The notes below the pieces were generated by a model. That model saw nothing but the letters and a program-made list of their open reading frames with translations. It ran no database searches and was not told where the DNA came from. Position numbers and translations under genes: made by a program. Below are positions 45,547-53,846 of a stretch of DNA of 64,000 bases, in pieces (position 1 is the stretch's first letter; each line of letters opens with the position of its first letter). The stretch spans positions 124,001 through 188,000 of the forward strand of contig NZ_ABCK01000007.1 in assembly GCF_000170755.1 (NCBI RefSeq), in the 5' to 3' direction. The stretch is from Lentisphaera araneosa HTCC2155 (lineage in GTDB: Bacteria; Verrucomicrobiota; Lentisphaeria; Lentisphaerales; Lentisphaeraceae).

Positions 45547-45775
45547 CGTAAGTGCTAGTTGTGATTAGATCAAAATAAATCGAGTGCCAAAAGTACGGTA
45601 TAAGGCTCTATGCCATACCTTCGGCATTCCTAAAACTGGAAATCCTCTTTTCCCAAGGCTACCGCCGTTGGGCTAGTATATGGCATGCCTTCGGTATTCA
45701 ATCTGTTGCCAAAATACTGCCGTCTTGGGCTAGTATATGGCATGCCTTTGGTATTCAAGTGGTGAATAGAAACAT

Positions 45776-45815
45776 AAAAAAAGGCTAAAGTCGATTATGA
45801 CTTTAGCCTTTTTTG
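45776..45815 (-). terminator. Rho-independent terminator after the dehydrogenase-like gene
   Basis: AAAAGGCTAAAGTC and GACTTTAGCCTTTT form a 14-bp perfect stem with a short loop and A/T runs at both ends. It sits 17 bp past the stop of the minus-strand gene at 45832. Confidence 0.88.
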
Positions 45816-45831
45816 TTGAAGTGATTTTAGC

Positions 45832-47313
45832 TTATTTCTTTTTTGCTTTCTCTGGATTTTGGGGAGGAACGATGTGAACTTCGCCAAGGACTTCGTTCAC
45901 GGTGTAGTAGGGCTTGCTATGAAGCAGGCTTTTGCCATCGGCGGATTTGAGAGCGGAGAAATCGAAGTTGTGATTGTGGCCTTTATAGATCTTATCAAGT
46001 GTGATATGAGCCGACATGCCATCAGTGGCGACTTTAACGTCAGTGATTTTTAAATCGACTTGGTCGACTTCGGGACTCCCATAGCCACTTTGGTAGATCC
46101 ATGCGTTGGCATCGGCCTTGATTGTTTCTGGACTTAAAGATGAGGGGTCAATTTTCTGAGTGAATTTAAGATTAAAGCCAGTTTTTGTGATGTTCATGCT
46201 ATGGATCTCAAAGGGTACTTTACCAGTCCAATTAACGCGTTCAAGAGCGCCGGGTTTTTTACCTTTACTATTCCATCCGCGATTTGTGCCACCGATAAAA
46301 AGTGAGCCATCTGCTGACATTACAGCAGGCACATTACCGGATCCAAAACCTTTGCGGAAGAGGATAGACATGCCTTGATAAACGCCATTTACTTCTTCGA
46401 GAGCGAGTCGAGAGATGAGTGATGAGTGCTGGTCATTGGCAAAAAGTTGATTAGGGAAGGGTCCAAATTTGCCCTTGGTATTATCGAGGGCAATGCCACT
46501 CGTGGAGTTGCCCAATTTACCATGAGGTAAATTAGCTGCGGGGGGAACAAATTCTTTGATTTTTTCTCTTTCTAAGACAATACGTGAGCCAGATTTTGGT
46601 TCCGTAACTTTGGGGCCGATAGCATCGGTCAAAGCATAGTATTTATTACCGGTGGGGTTTCCTTGGAAAGAGCCGATTTTGAGGTGTTTAACACAGCTTG
46701 TCCCAGTCCAAAGACCTTGGTTATCGGAATAGAAAACATCACCTTTGTGATTGATACCCATGCCACCCGGCGAACGAATGCCCGAAGTTGTGGGGATCAT
46801 TTTACCATCTTCCGTGATGCGCACGCACCAGCCACGGTAGTCTGAGCTCGCACCACCAGAACCCGTTAAGCAAAGGACTACCCAGATGTTGCCATCTTTG
46901 TCATGTTTAGTGCCAAAGGCATATTCGTGATAGTTACCATCAATGCCCCAGTCATCGCTGATGCATTCATAGATGTCGGCAAAGCCATCACCATCAGTAT
47001 CTTTCATACGCGTCACTTCGGGACGCTGAGTGCACCAGAGCCAGCCTTTGTAGTAAGAGAGCCCGAGGGGCTCGTGAATGCCCGTGGCAAAGAGAGTCCA
47101 TTTATCGTTCTTGGGGTCATTATCATAGGCATTGTCGACTATGTAGATGTCGCCACGGCGTGAGCCCACAGCAATTTTATTGTCGGGGAGAACATCGATA
47201 CAGCTGACTTCAAAACCTTCTGGAACGGGAATATCGGTTATGGTGTAGTAATCGCTTTCGCTTTCTGCGAAGAGCGCAAAAGGAAGAAAAAAGAAAAGTA
47301 ATTTTTTAAGCAT
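45832..47313 (-). CDS. Secreted beta-propeller protein, PVC membrane-bound dehydrogenase/sorbosone dehydrogenase-like
   Basis: This 493-residue protein has a signal peptide (about 1-17). Residues 28-370 have repeated strands typical of the soluble glucose/sorbosone dehydrogenase propeller in PVC putative membrane-bound dehydrogenases: VPEGFEVSCIDVLPDNKIAVGSRRGDIYIV, TDGDGFADIYECI (calcium-like loop), EYAFGTKHDKDGNIWV and MSADGSLFIGGTNRGWNS; the longer stretches run from about residue 30. The C-terminal 120 residues are a beta-sandwich (FNLKFTQKIDPSSL) ending in a Lys-rich tail. It probably oxidises a sugar or alcohol and passes electrons to the diheme partner encoded 11 bp upstream; this is inferred. 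Confidence 0.78.
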   Translation of the reverse strand: MLKKLLFFFLPFALFAESESDYYTITDIPVPEGFEVSCIDVLPDNKIAVGSRRGDIYIVDNAYDNDPKNDKWTLFATGIHEPLGLSYYKGWLWCTQRPEVTRMKDTDGDGFADIYECISDDWGIDGNYHEYAFGTKHDKDGNIWVVLCLTGSGGASSDYRGWCVRITEDGKMIPTTSGIRSPGGMGINHKGDVFYSDNQGLWTGTSCVKHLKIGSFQGNPTGNKYYALTDAIGPKVTEPKSGSRIVLEREKIKEFVPPAANLPHGKLGNSTSGIALDNTKGKFGPFPNQLFANDQHSSLISRLALEEVNGVYQGMSILFRKGFGSGNVPAVMSADGSLFIGGTNRGWNSKGKKPGALERVNWTGKVPFEIHSMNITKTGFNLKFTQKIDPSSLSPETIKADANAWIYQSGYGSPEVDQVDLKITDVKVATDGMSAHITLDKIYKGHNHNFDFSALKSADGKSLLHSKPYYTVNEVLGEVHIVPPQNPEKAKKK

Positions 47314-47324
47314 TTGGGATCTCC

Positions 47325-49070
47325 TTAGAAAGAATATTGGATTTGGATTTGAGCTTCACCGCTAGAAAGTTTAACGGGGACCATGAGTTCCTGGACATTG
47401 CCAAAGGGGCGAAGCTCAGCGTTTTCGATTGTCATGGTGCAATTAGCTAGCGTGTAGCTATCGTCTTTTTTACTGATTTCATCCGTGGCGGCTCTAAAGT
47501 AGAGTTTGTCGGATTGACCTTTGATTTTGATTGTTCTCTTGATGCCGGCTTGCTCGGGAAGTGGGTCAAAGCGATCTTCAAATGCGATGTCACCGAGTGT
47601 ATACATGAAGGTTGGGTAACGGTTTTTATCGAGTTTATAACCTCTAAAACGCAGGGAGTGAGTTCGTGTTTGATTTGAATTTCGGTTGAGCTCAATAGGC
47701 CATTTGGCCTCTGGGTTTGCGAGTTCAGCAAACTGAAGATCGAGTGGGAGTGGAACTATGTCGGAACTAATTGGAGCAATATCACGAACGCCTCGGCCAT
47801 GCCACATGGGTGCGACATCGACAAAGTCACCTGACCAAAATGAGGCGAGTGCCATATTGGAGGCATCGAAAATGAGGTTCATATTTCCAGGGAACGAGAC
47901 GCCAATGGAGCGAGCATTGCCCTTGTTAATAAAGTTACGGAAGACAAGTGCTTTATCGTCTTTCGAACCTAAAATAATGGGCTTTAGATTGGGGCCTTTT
48001 TGTTTGCCACCGACAACTTCAGCAGAGATGGCGCGTTTCTTGAAGTTGTTTTGGCGACTCCAAGTAAGGCTAAGCTTAGTTTGCCCTGCGAGGTCGAAGT
48101 AATCGACAATGAGCTTAGTTTTTCCTGCGGGCAGCTCAAGCCATGCGCTATTTTTTTCATTGGCGGCATGAATACCGTCATTATCGACGATCGCTTTACT
48201 GCGGTCATTTAAATAGAGTTTAGCACCATCATCGGAAGCCAAATGGAATTGATACTTGCCTTTGGCCGGAACATTGAGTTCGCCTTCGAAGACCATGCCA
48301 TAAGCATTTTTTTGTTCGGCGACTCGAATGTCGAGAAGTCCATTGGCAATCGAACCGTCTTTAATGGGCTTTAGTTTTGAGAAGTCAGGAAGTTTTTTCC
48401 ATTCGCCTTTGTAGACCTTATATTTGAGGTTTTGCAGGGGAGTGGGACTCGTGTCGAGTGTGGAAATATAGGCGACGAGATCCTGAAGGTCTTGGTCTTT
48501 TAATGGTTTGAGGACTGCCATCATTTGCTGAGAACCCGCACTACCGTCGTTTCTCACACCAGCTTTGAAGTTCTTGAGCTGTAGATAGAGGTAGGCATTG
48601 GATTGTCCCGTTAGGCGTGGAGCAGGAAGTCCGGCGTTTTGGTAACCCATACCAGTGGTGCCGTGGCAGTGTATGCACTGATTGTAGATTTTTTTACCGC
48701 GTTTAGCATTGCCCATTTCCTCGTGAGGTGATGGCGCTGCAGGAAGTTTGAGTACGTAATTGAGTGCCGCGTCCATTTCAGTACGTTTGATTTTCATCGC
48801 ATTGAGCAGTCCTGCCATCGTCTGGCTACCTGTTCCACCGCGTTTGCCATCCATGATCGCATGCATTTGTTGCTGGGCATATTTTTTCTTGAGAATCGTG
48901 AGGTTTGGACCACCTGCTGCACCAGGAATACCACCACCATTGGGAGCGTGGCAGGCTGCGCATGACTTTGTGTAGATCTCTTTGCCTTTATTAGGGGCCG
49001 CTACAAGGGGGAGAGAAAGTAGAAAACCGAAGGCAAGTGCCGTCCGTTTAGTAAATGGTTTAAATAGCAT
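47325..49070 (-). CDS. Diheme cytochrome c with PA14 domain
   Basis: The protein has 581 residues from the ATG at 49070, chosen for the AAGGAGT upstream and the resulting signal peptide (about 1-24). Cytochrome c domain one has CAACH near 38 and domain two CIHCH near 133, each with downstream Met candidates (MAGLLNAM, MMAVLKPL). A PA14 domain follows at about 225-345 (FEGELNVPAKGKYQFHLASDDGAKLYLN as region, with SDDG), then a beta-rich part of unknown family. PA14 domains bind sugars. It is first in a two-gene operon with the propeller dehydrogenase-like protein, suggesting coupled periplasmic oxidation of a carbohydrate. Confidence 0.85.
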   Translation of the reverse strand: MLFKPFTKRTALAFGFLLSLPLVAAPNKGKEIYTKSCAACHAPNGGGIPGAAGGPNLTILKKKYAQQQMHAIMDGKRGGTGSQTMAGLLNAMKIKRTEMDAALNYVLKLPAAPSPHEEMGNAKRGKKIYNQCIHCHGTTGMGYQNAGLPAPRLTGQSNAYLYLQLKNFKAGVRNDGSAGSQQMMAVLKPLKDQDLQDLVAYISTLDTSPTPLQNLKYKVYKGEWKKLPDFSKLKPIKDGSIANGLLDIRVAEQKNAYGMVFEGELNVPAKGKYQFHLASDDGAKLYLNDRSKAIVDNDGIHAANEKNSAWLELPAGKTKLIVDYFDLAGQTKLSLTWSRQNNFKKRAISAEVVGGKQKGPNLKPIILGSKDDKALVFRNFINKGNARSIGVSFPGNMNLIFDASNMALASFWSGDFVDVAPMWHGRGVRDIAPISSDIVPLPLDLQFAELANPEAKWPIELNRNSNQTRTHSLRFRGYKLDKNRYPTFMYTLGDIAFEDRFDPLPEQAGIKRTIKIKGQSDKLYFRAATDEISKKDDSYTLANCTMTIENAELRPFGNVQELMVPVKLSSGEAQIQIQYSF

Positions 49071-49281
49071 AGGTACTCCTTGATTGTTGCAGTTAAAATA
49101 ACGCCATAACTTCAACTGTGTTAGAAATTGTGTTATATTATACTACGCCAGTGAATGGCTAAGTATTGCATCAAAACGACAAAAATACGTAATTTATTGA
49201 CCTTATTTGCTCAAAAACATCAACTGATGCAGTTCAGTATCCATATATAAGTTACTGAACTGTATGTGCTTTGGTCGGAGC

Positions 49282-52200
49282 TTAAAGACAGATAGGATCG
49301 GCGCCTAAAGTCCCCATGTATTTATTAATTTGATCTTTTTTCTTGGGCTTAACTTCGAGTGCTTTTAGTCGAGCTTCAACGCTTAAACGAATATCTTCGC
49401 GCACGTTTGGTTTTTGCAATTTCTTTTTGAGGTAAGCAATGCTTTGAAGACGAGTTTTTTCGTCTTTCGCGACTTTGGCTTCGATGCGAGCCTGGTACCA
49501 ATCACTTGCAATAACTTTTTCGCGAGAGAAGAGCTCGCGGAATTCTGTGTCGCTAACTTTCATACCTTCATATTCGCCAAAAGCCATGATATGAACGAGG
49601 GCTTTCAGTGGAGGGATTGCGGTTTCCGCAGAACCTTCGTTTATGAAGCGCTTGGCAATGAGGGTTTGGTTTTCGACAATATTATTGATGCCATCGACAA
49701 AGTCCTCAGCAGATTGGAGCTCGGGGCGTAACATATCGGCTGGGAAAATTGTGTGGGGATTATCGAAAATTTTGCCCATGAATCGCGTGGTAAATTCCTT
49801 GGTAATTCTGTAACCGAGACGGCTCGCTTGAACGAGTTCACCTTTGTGCTCGAAATCATCAATTTTTTCCAAGTAGGAATTTTTGATGAGGTATTCGGCG
49901 CTACGCTCCTTGGGAGTGAGGCGTGACCAGATTTCTGGGACAATGAGGCTGATATCGTGATCGAGTTTATAGCGCGTTCCTATATAACCTGCCGCAGAAG
50001 AAAAGCCTTGGTAGCCCGTGAGGATATAGGAGAGTAAGGCATTATTGAGGTCAGCGGTAGCAGGCAAGCAGTTGAAAGGACCTTTGGTTAGAGCACCTTC
50101 TGAACCCGCACCCGTAGTGGATGGAGATTTACCCGTTAAGCTACAGATGAAGTCCATAAAGAGCTCAGGGAGTTCCTGGTAATGAAGTGGGCTATAAACG
50201 GCGAGGGGGCGAATGCCCGGCTCTGCTGGGTTATTACGACGGCCAGGAAGTACGGCATTGACTGGATTGTATAAGGCTTGCTCGGGTTTGAGTTGGCGGG
50301 CAATACGAGCGGCCACTTCGGCGAGGTAATGAGGCTCCTGACAATAAAGATCACCACGAGTTTGTAAGTAGCGAGGATTCTTCGAGGGAGCGCCATTGAC
50401 GATGCGTGGTGCATCGGAAGCAACAAAGTAATTGTCACCTTCGGCAGCTTCACGAATATTGTTCTTCATTTCATCAGTATACTCGGAGAGGTGGATGCTG
50501 TGCTCGAGCATTTCTTTTGCGGTTTCCGCAGCAAGTGGCTCAAAGTTACAGACAAATAAGTTGTCACTGGCGAGGTCTGCTTCGGCTTCGTGATCAAAGC
50601 CGCGAATGATCGCGTCATCAGGCCGTTGGAAAAAGCGGTACTCGCAGTTTTCGGCAATTTTAATACTTGGATTGTTGTAGTCAGGGTTGAGTCCTTCGAG
50701 GGCATCGCTGGGAATAATGGCTGAGGCTGAGATATCGTCTTCCCATTGGATTTTATAACTTGGGAGGAAGTCTTGGCGAAGTTTAAAGGTACGCCAGCTA
50801 CCATCATTATTTTGCGCGACACGCAAATAGATTCCCGTAAGTTTGCGATTGTCGCATTTAAGTTCGTGGCCATTTTCTCCATTGACTTGGTCGACAGAGT
50901 AATGCGGTTGCCAGTCTTGCCCCCATTCTTCGCGATAAAAGCGTTTCACCATAAAGACAATGGCTTTGATGTAGCCGGGGACGGAACGCAACCAGGTATT
51001 GTAGGATTCACTATACTTTGAGAGGGGCGTAAGCAGTTTGATAACGGAACCGAGGCTACGTTCAGGACTGAGGATGGGGCGACTCATGGGGTCGCTTGGT
51101 CCTGAGTCCTTAAAGCGACCACGATAATTACGCTCAATGATTTCATTGACGAGTTTCATGTCTTCATCGAAGTCATTGACGAAAACGGGACCTGCGAAAG
51201 TCGCATTGGAGAGAGACTTGGAAATTTCTGATTTACCCCCGCCTGAAACCGTACAGGGCTTATGGCAAAGCGTGCCTTCTGCTTCGGTTCCAACTAAGCG
51301 CCAAGAATCGGTGTAGGGGTGTTGCTCCAAGGAAACTTTGTAACCATTGGGTAAGACATAGTGAGCATTTTCGGCAATAGGAATGCTTAATTGATCACCC
51401 CAAGTCACAGTTTGTGAGGAGAGGTCAAAATAAGCATCGTTAGGCAAATAATGAATGTTAGGGAAGTTTTTATCGATGGCATAGCCAAGCTTTTTATGCT
51501 CAGCGTTGTCGCCGAGGGCTTCCATCATTTTCTCAAAAGTTGCCTCGGGATCTTTATTTAAAACACTAGCCGAAATTTGACTCGCTAGGTGATAGCGCGG
51601 TAAAGAAAGGGCGCCACCAGCATGCTCTTCTTCGGCTAAGCCAAAGAGGTTAGCGGAATAAGAGATTTGAGTTTTAACTTCTTTTTTACAGTAGCCGAAG
51701 TAGTTATCCGTAATAATAGTGATGACTTGGCCTTCTTTATTGCGCGAACAAATTTTGAAGGGTTGGCCATCGTTGTAGAGTTCATCTTCTTTTTCCCAGC
51801 ACATCCCATCGCGTTTCTGGCGCTCAGTGGCGTCGGCAGCTTTTGGGAGTCCGAGTTCTTTTTTAGTGAGAGTGAGTAATTGCGGTGCTAAAATCACGCA
51901 GCCTGTGTGACCCGTCCAAGTGTCGGGATCAAGGGCGGCGTCATTTTCTGCTTGGTAGGGGTCGCCACCATTGCCGAAAATAGATTCCACAAAGTCGAGA
52001 CTAGAGACGAGACCAGCAGGTGCAAAGAAACGGATTTCGAGTGATTTTGCCGAAGTAAAGCCCGGAACGTCGGGGACGACTAAGGGGCGCAGGAGAAGTG
52101 AAGTGAAGGCATGAGCCGGTTTTTCGAGATCACTGGTGAAAGGGATGCGCATGAGCTCATTGGGAACATCATTGAATGAGTGATAGAGCATTTTTTCGAA

Positions 52201-52686
52201 AATAGGAAGCGGGACTTCTTTTTTATCAAAGGGTACGGGGATGTCGCCTTCGACAATATGGAAAACACCCTTGGTCGTACGGCGGTCATTTTTTGGATTG
52301 TGCAAAACGCCTTGTTTAATGCGAACGGAGTTCACATAAGGGGTTTTGTAGTCTTTGGCATCAGGAGGGAGCGAGAGTTCACGAGCCATGCCATAGATAT
52401 CTAATGAATAAGTCGCGGCAGGTAGGGAGACTTTGTCTGCGCCGACGAGCGCGTTGATGTAGTTTTGGATACGCGTATCGACAGGTGAGAGTTCTGTTTT
52501 TGAGAAACGTTTGCGCGCTTGAATGTTATTGATAATATTGTGGGCAATGCCCATGTCTTCACGATCTAAAGTGGTGGGTTCCCCAAGCAGTGATAAGCGT
52601 AAGTTGAGGTATTTTACGAGTTGATCGCGGTCACGAAACGTCGGGCGTGTTCCCGTTTGTAAGCGGGCCTGGTCGAGGTCTTTCAT
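49282..52686 (-). CDS. Very large cytoplasmic enzyme, candidate PPi-dependent phosphoenolpyruvate carboxykinase
   Basis: The protein has 1,134 residues from the ATG at 52686; GGAGA lies 5 nt upstream, and a TTG 12 bp earlier is a poorer start. There is no signal or membrane segment. It has a P-loop-like CTVSGGGKSEISKS near 475-489, a VFVNDFDEDM segment, a Gly-rich LTGKSPSTTGAGSEGALTKG near 848-867 and a Lys-rich end. Length (about 1,130) and these motifs fit, from memory, the PPi-type PEP carboxykinases described from Propionibacterium and Entamoeba, which form PEP and phosphate-linked products from oxaloacetate and pyrophosphate. Without alignment this remains tentative. It is a single gene. 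A malic enzyme gene lies 6 kb away. Confidence 0.55.
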   Translation of the reverse strand: MKDLDQARLQTGTRPTFRDRDQLVKYLNLRLSLLGEPTTLDREDMGIAHNIINNIQARKRFSKTELSPVDTRIQNYINALVGADKVSLPAATYSLDIYGMARELSLPPDAKDYKTPYVNSVRIKQGVLHNPKNDRRTTKGVFHIVEGDIPVPFDKKEVPLPIFEKMLYHSFNDVPNELMRIPFTSDLEKPAHAFTSLLLRPLVVPDVPGFTSAKSLEIRFFAPAGLVSSLDFVESIFGNGGDPYQAENDAALDPDTWTGHTGCVILAPQLLTLTKKELGLPKAADATERQKRDGMCWEKEDELYNDGQPFKICSRNKEGQVITIITDNYFGYCKKEVKTQISYSANLFGLAEEEHAGGALSLPRYHLASQISASVLNKDPEATFEKMMEALGDNAEHKKLGYAIDKNFPNIHYLPNDAYFDLSSQTVTWGDQLSIPIAENAHYVLPNGYKVSLEQHPYTDSWRLVGTEAEGTLCHKPCTVSGGGKSEISKSLSNATFAGPVFVNDFDEDMKLVNEIIERNYRGRFKDSGPSDPMSRPILSPERSLGSVIKLLTPLSKYSESYNTWLRSVPGYIKAIVFMVKRFYREEWGQDWQPHYSVDQVNGENGHELKCDNRKLTGIYLRVAQNNDGSWRTFKLRQDFLPSYKIQWEDDISASAIIPSDALEGLNPDYNNPSIKIAENCEYRFFQRPDDAIIRGFDHEAEADLASDNLFVCNFEPLAAETAKEMLEHSIHLSEYTDEMKNNIREAAEGDNYFVASDAPRIVNGAPSKNPRYLQTRGDLYCQEPHYLAEVAARIARQLKPEQALYNPVNAVLPGRRNNPAEPGIRPLAVYSPLHYQELPELFMDFICSLTGKSPSTTGAGSEGALTKGPFNCLPATADLNNALLSYILTGYQGFSSAAGYIGTRYKLDHDISLIVPEIWSRLTPKERSAEYLIKNSYLEKIDDFEHKGELVQASRLGYRITKEFTTRFMGKIFDNPHTIFPADMLRPELQSAEDFVDGINNIVENQTLIAKRFINEGSAETAIPPLKALVHIMAFGEYEGMKVSDTEFRELFSREKVIASDWYQARIEAKVAKDEKTRLQSIAYLKKKLQKPNVREDIRLSVEARLKALEVKPKKKDQINKYMGTLGADPICL

Positions 52687-52797
52687 AATGGTCTCCAAAA
52701 ATTGACTGTCGGGTAAAATATGCCTCTAGTCAGAGGAAACCAAAGTTGCTTCAGTTAATATGACGTAAAATTTTTCTTAAGAAAATTTCTGTCTATT

Positions 52798-53280
52798 TTA
52801 GCCGTAAGCCTTTATGATTTTATCGATCATCAAAGTGGTAGAAAATCCCGCCTTGAATTTAAGGATCTGAATTTCAATATCACGAGCTTCCAGAGCACGG
52901 CGTTCATTTTGATTGATAGTATCAATCGTGTAATCGCCACCTTTCACGTAGATGTGAGGCTGGATTTCCAAAAGTGTATTGAGGGCTTCGAGGTCTTCGA
53001 AAATGAAAACTTTACTAACACAATCAAGCGAGGCGAGCATGTAAGCGCGGTCATCTTCGTTGATAATGGGACGTCGGGGATCTTTAAGTGCTTTAACCGA
53101 GGCGTCGCTATTGAGGGCAATGACGAGGGCATCACCAAGTTCAGAGGCTTCTTCTAAGTATTCCATGTGACCAGGGTGAAGAAGGTCAAAAACGCCATTA
53201 GTTGCAACGATTTTTCCAGTGAATTCAGCTTTCCATTGAGTCAATTCGCTGAGACTTATAATTTTATCTGTATTAGCCAT
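52798..53280 (-). CDS. rfaE2: D-glycero-beta-D-manno-heptose 1-phosphate adenylyltransferase (RfaE2/HldE C-terminal type)
   Basis: The protein has 160 residues from the ATG at 53280, with AAGGA upstream. The nucleotidyltransferase core contains VATNGVFDLLHPGHMEYLEEA (HxGH nucleotide-binding motif), ALNSDASVKALKDPRRPI and YVKGGDYT, all typical of the adenylyltransferase domain of HldE. It joins heptose 1-phosphate with ATP to make ADP-heptose for lipopolysaccharide inner core. The kinase domain is absent, so a separate HldA-type kinase is expected elsewhere. The presence of this step supports a Gram-negative envelope. Confidence 0.9.
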   Translation of the reverse strand: MANTDKIISLSELTQWKAEFTGKIVATNGVFDLLHPGHMEYLEEASELGDALVIALNSDASVKALKDPRRPIINEDDRAYMLASLDCVSKVFIFEDLEALNTLLEIQPHIYVKGGDYTIDTINQNERRALEARDIEIQILKFKAGFSTTLMIDKIIKAYG

Positions 53281-53304
53281 AATATAAAGATCCTTGAATT
53301 TGTG

Positions 53305-53336
53305 CAAAAAAAAAGCGCCGAACGAATCGGCGCCTG
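53305..53336 (-). terminator. Rho-independent terminator after rpmB
   Basis: On the minus strand GCGCCGA pairs with TCGGCGC around a short loop and is followed by a run of nine U. It lies 19 bp past the rpmB stop, just upstream of the rfaE2 start. Confidence 0.9.
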
Positions 53337-53354
53337 AAAATCAATCTCGGTGGT

Positions 53355-53579
53355 TTATTTTACCACAAGACCAGTACGGATACACGCTGTGCAAGCATTT
53401 ACAGTGCAAGCAGTGCCGTTGATTTTGGCCTTAACTTTCTGGATGTTTGGCTTAAATACACGCTTGTTAGTTTTAACAAGCTTTAAACCGATACCACCAG
53501 CTTTCTTCGAAATACCACGGTGAACAATTGTTCCACCAACATGTGGTTTTTTTCCGCAAAAGTGACATTCTTTAGCCAT
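53355..53579 (-). CDS. rpmB: 50S ribosomal protein L28
   Basis: This 74-residue protein begins MAKECHFCGKKPHVGG and contains GLKLVKTNKRVFKPNIQKVK, the L28 signature. Two cysteine pairs (CHFC near the start and CTAC near the end) make this the zinc-binding (C+) form. It is part of the large ribosomal subunit. It is a single gene with its own terminator, next to tRNA-Lys on the same strand. Confidence 0.97.
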   Translation of the reverse strand: MAKECHFCGKKPHVGGTIVHRGISKKAGGIGLKLVKTNKRVFKPNIQKVKAKINGTACTVNACTACIRTGLVVK

Positions 53580-53620
53580 CGTTATTCTCTCAATCTAATC
53601 ATTATAAAACAAGAGGAAAA

Positions 53621-53693
53621 TGAGTTGTCTGGGGCTCGAACCCAGGACCCACGCCTTAAAAGGGCGTTGCTCTACCAACTGAGCTAACAACTC
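53621..53693 (-). tRNA. tRNA-Lys (anticodon UUU)
   Basis: The 73-nt minus-strand RNA folds as a full cloverleaf: acceptor GAGTTGT/ACAACTC with discriminator A, D arm GCTC/GAGC, anticodon stem ACGCC/GGCGT with loop CTTTTAA (anticodon TTT) and T arm CTGGG-TTCGAGC-CCCAG. CCA is not encoded. Confidence 0.97.
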
Positions 53694-53846
53694 GAGTTCC
53701 TGAAAAATTGTGTGCTAACAATACGCAAAAGTCAGATATATGCAAATCGTATTTTTTAGAAAAAGTAAAAAAAAGCAAATAAGCTATCCAAGGCTTTTGA
53801 TCTATGCATGTTTAAGGCGTATAAAGTATAAAAATTTGGAATTCCT

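Larger units (their letters stand above)
43429..45758 (+). repeat. Tandem array of a 243-bp structured repeat, interrupted by an IS
   Basis: Unit 1 runs from 43429 to 43671. Unit 2 starts at 43672 and, after removal of the IS and one target copy, is again 243 bp and ends at 45604. A partial, diverged unit 3 runs from 45605 to about 45758. Each unit holds ATGCC-TTC-GGCAT hairpins and CCCAA-GGC-TGCC-GCC-G-TTGGG. Unit 3 contains a nested duplication with a 57-bp period (TTGGGCTAGTATATGGCATGCC at 45668 and 45725, quoted by position). No reading frame of note is present in the repeat. It may be a mobile noncoding element or a structured RNA. Confidence 0.85.

Noticed and set aside
43429-45758. Tandem repeats as a CRISPR array
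   Set aside because: The unit is 243 bp, units adjoin without spacers, and no cas gene is present. The interruption is an IS element.
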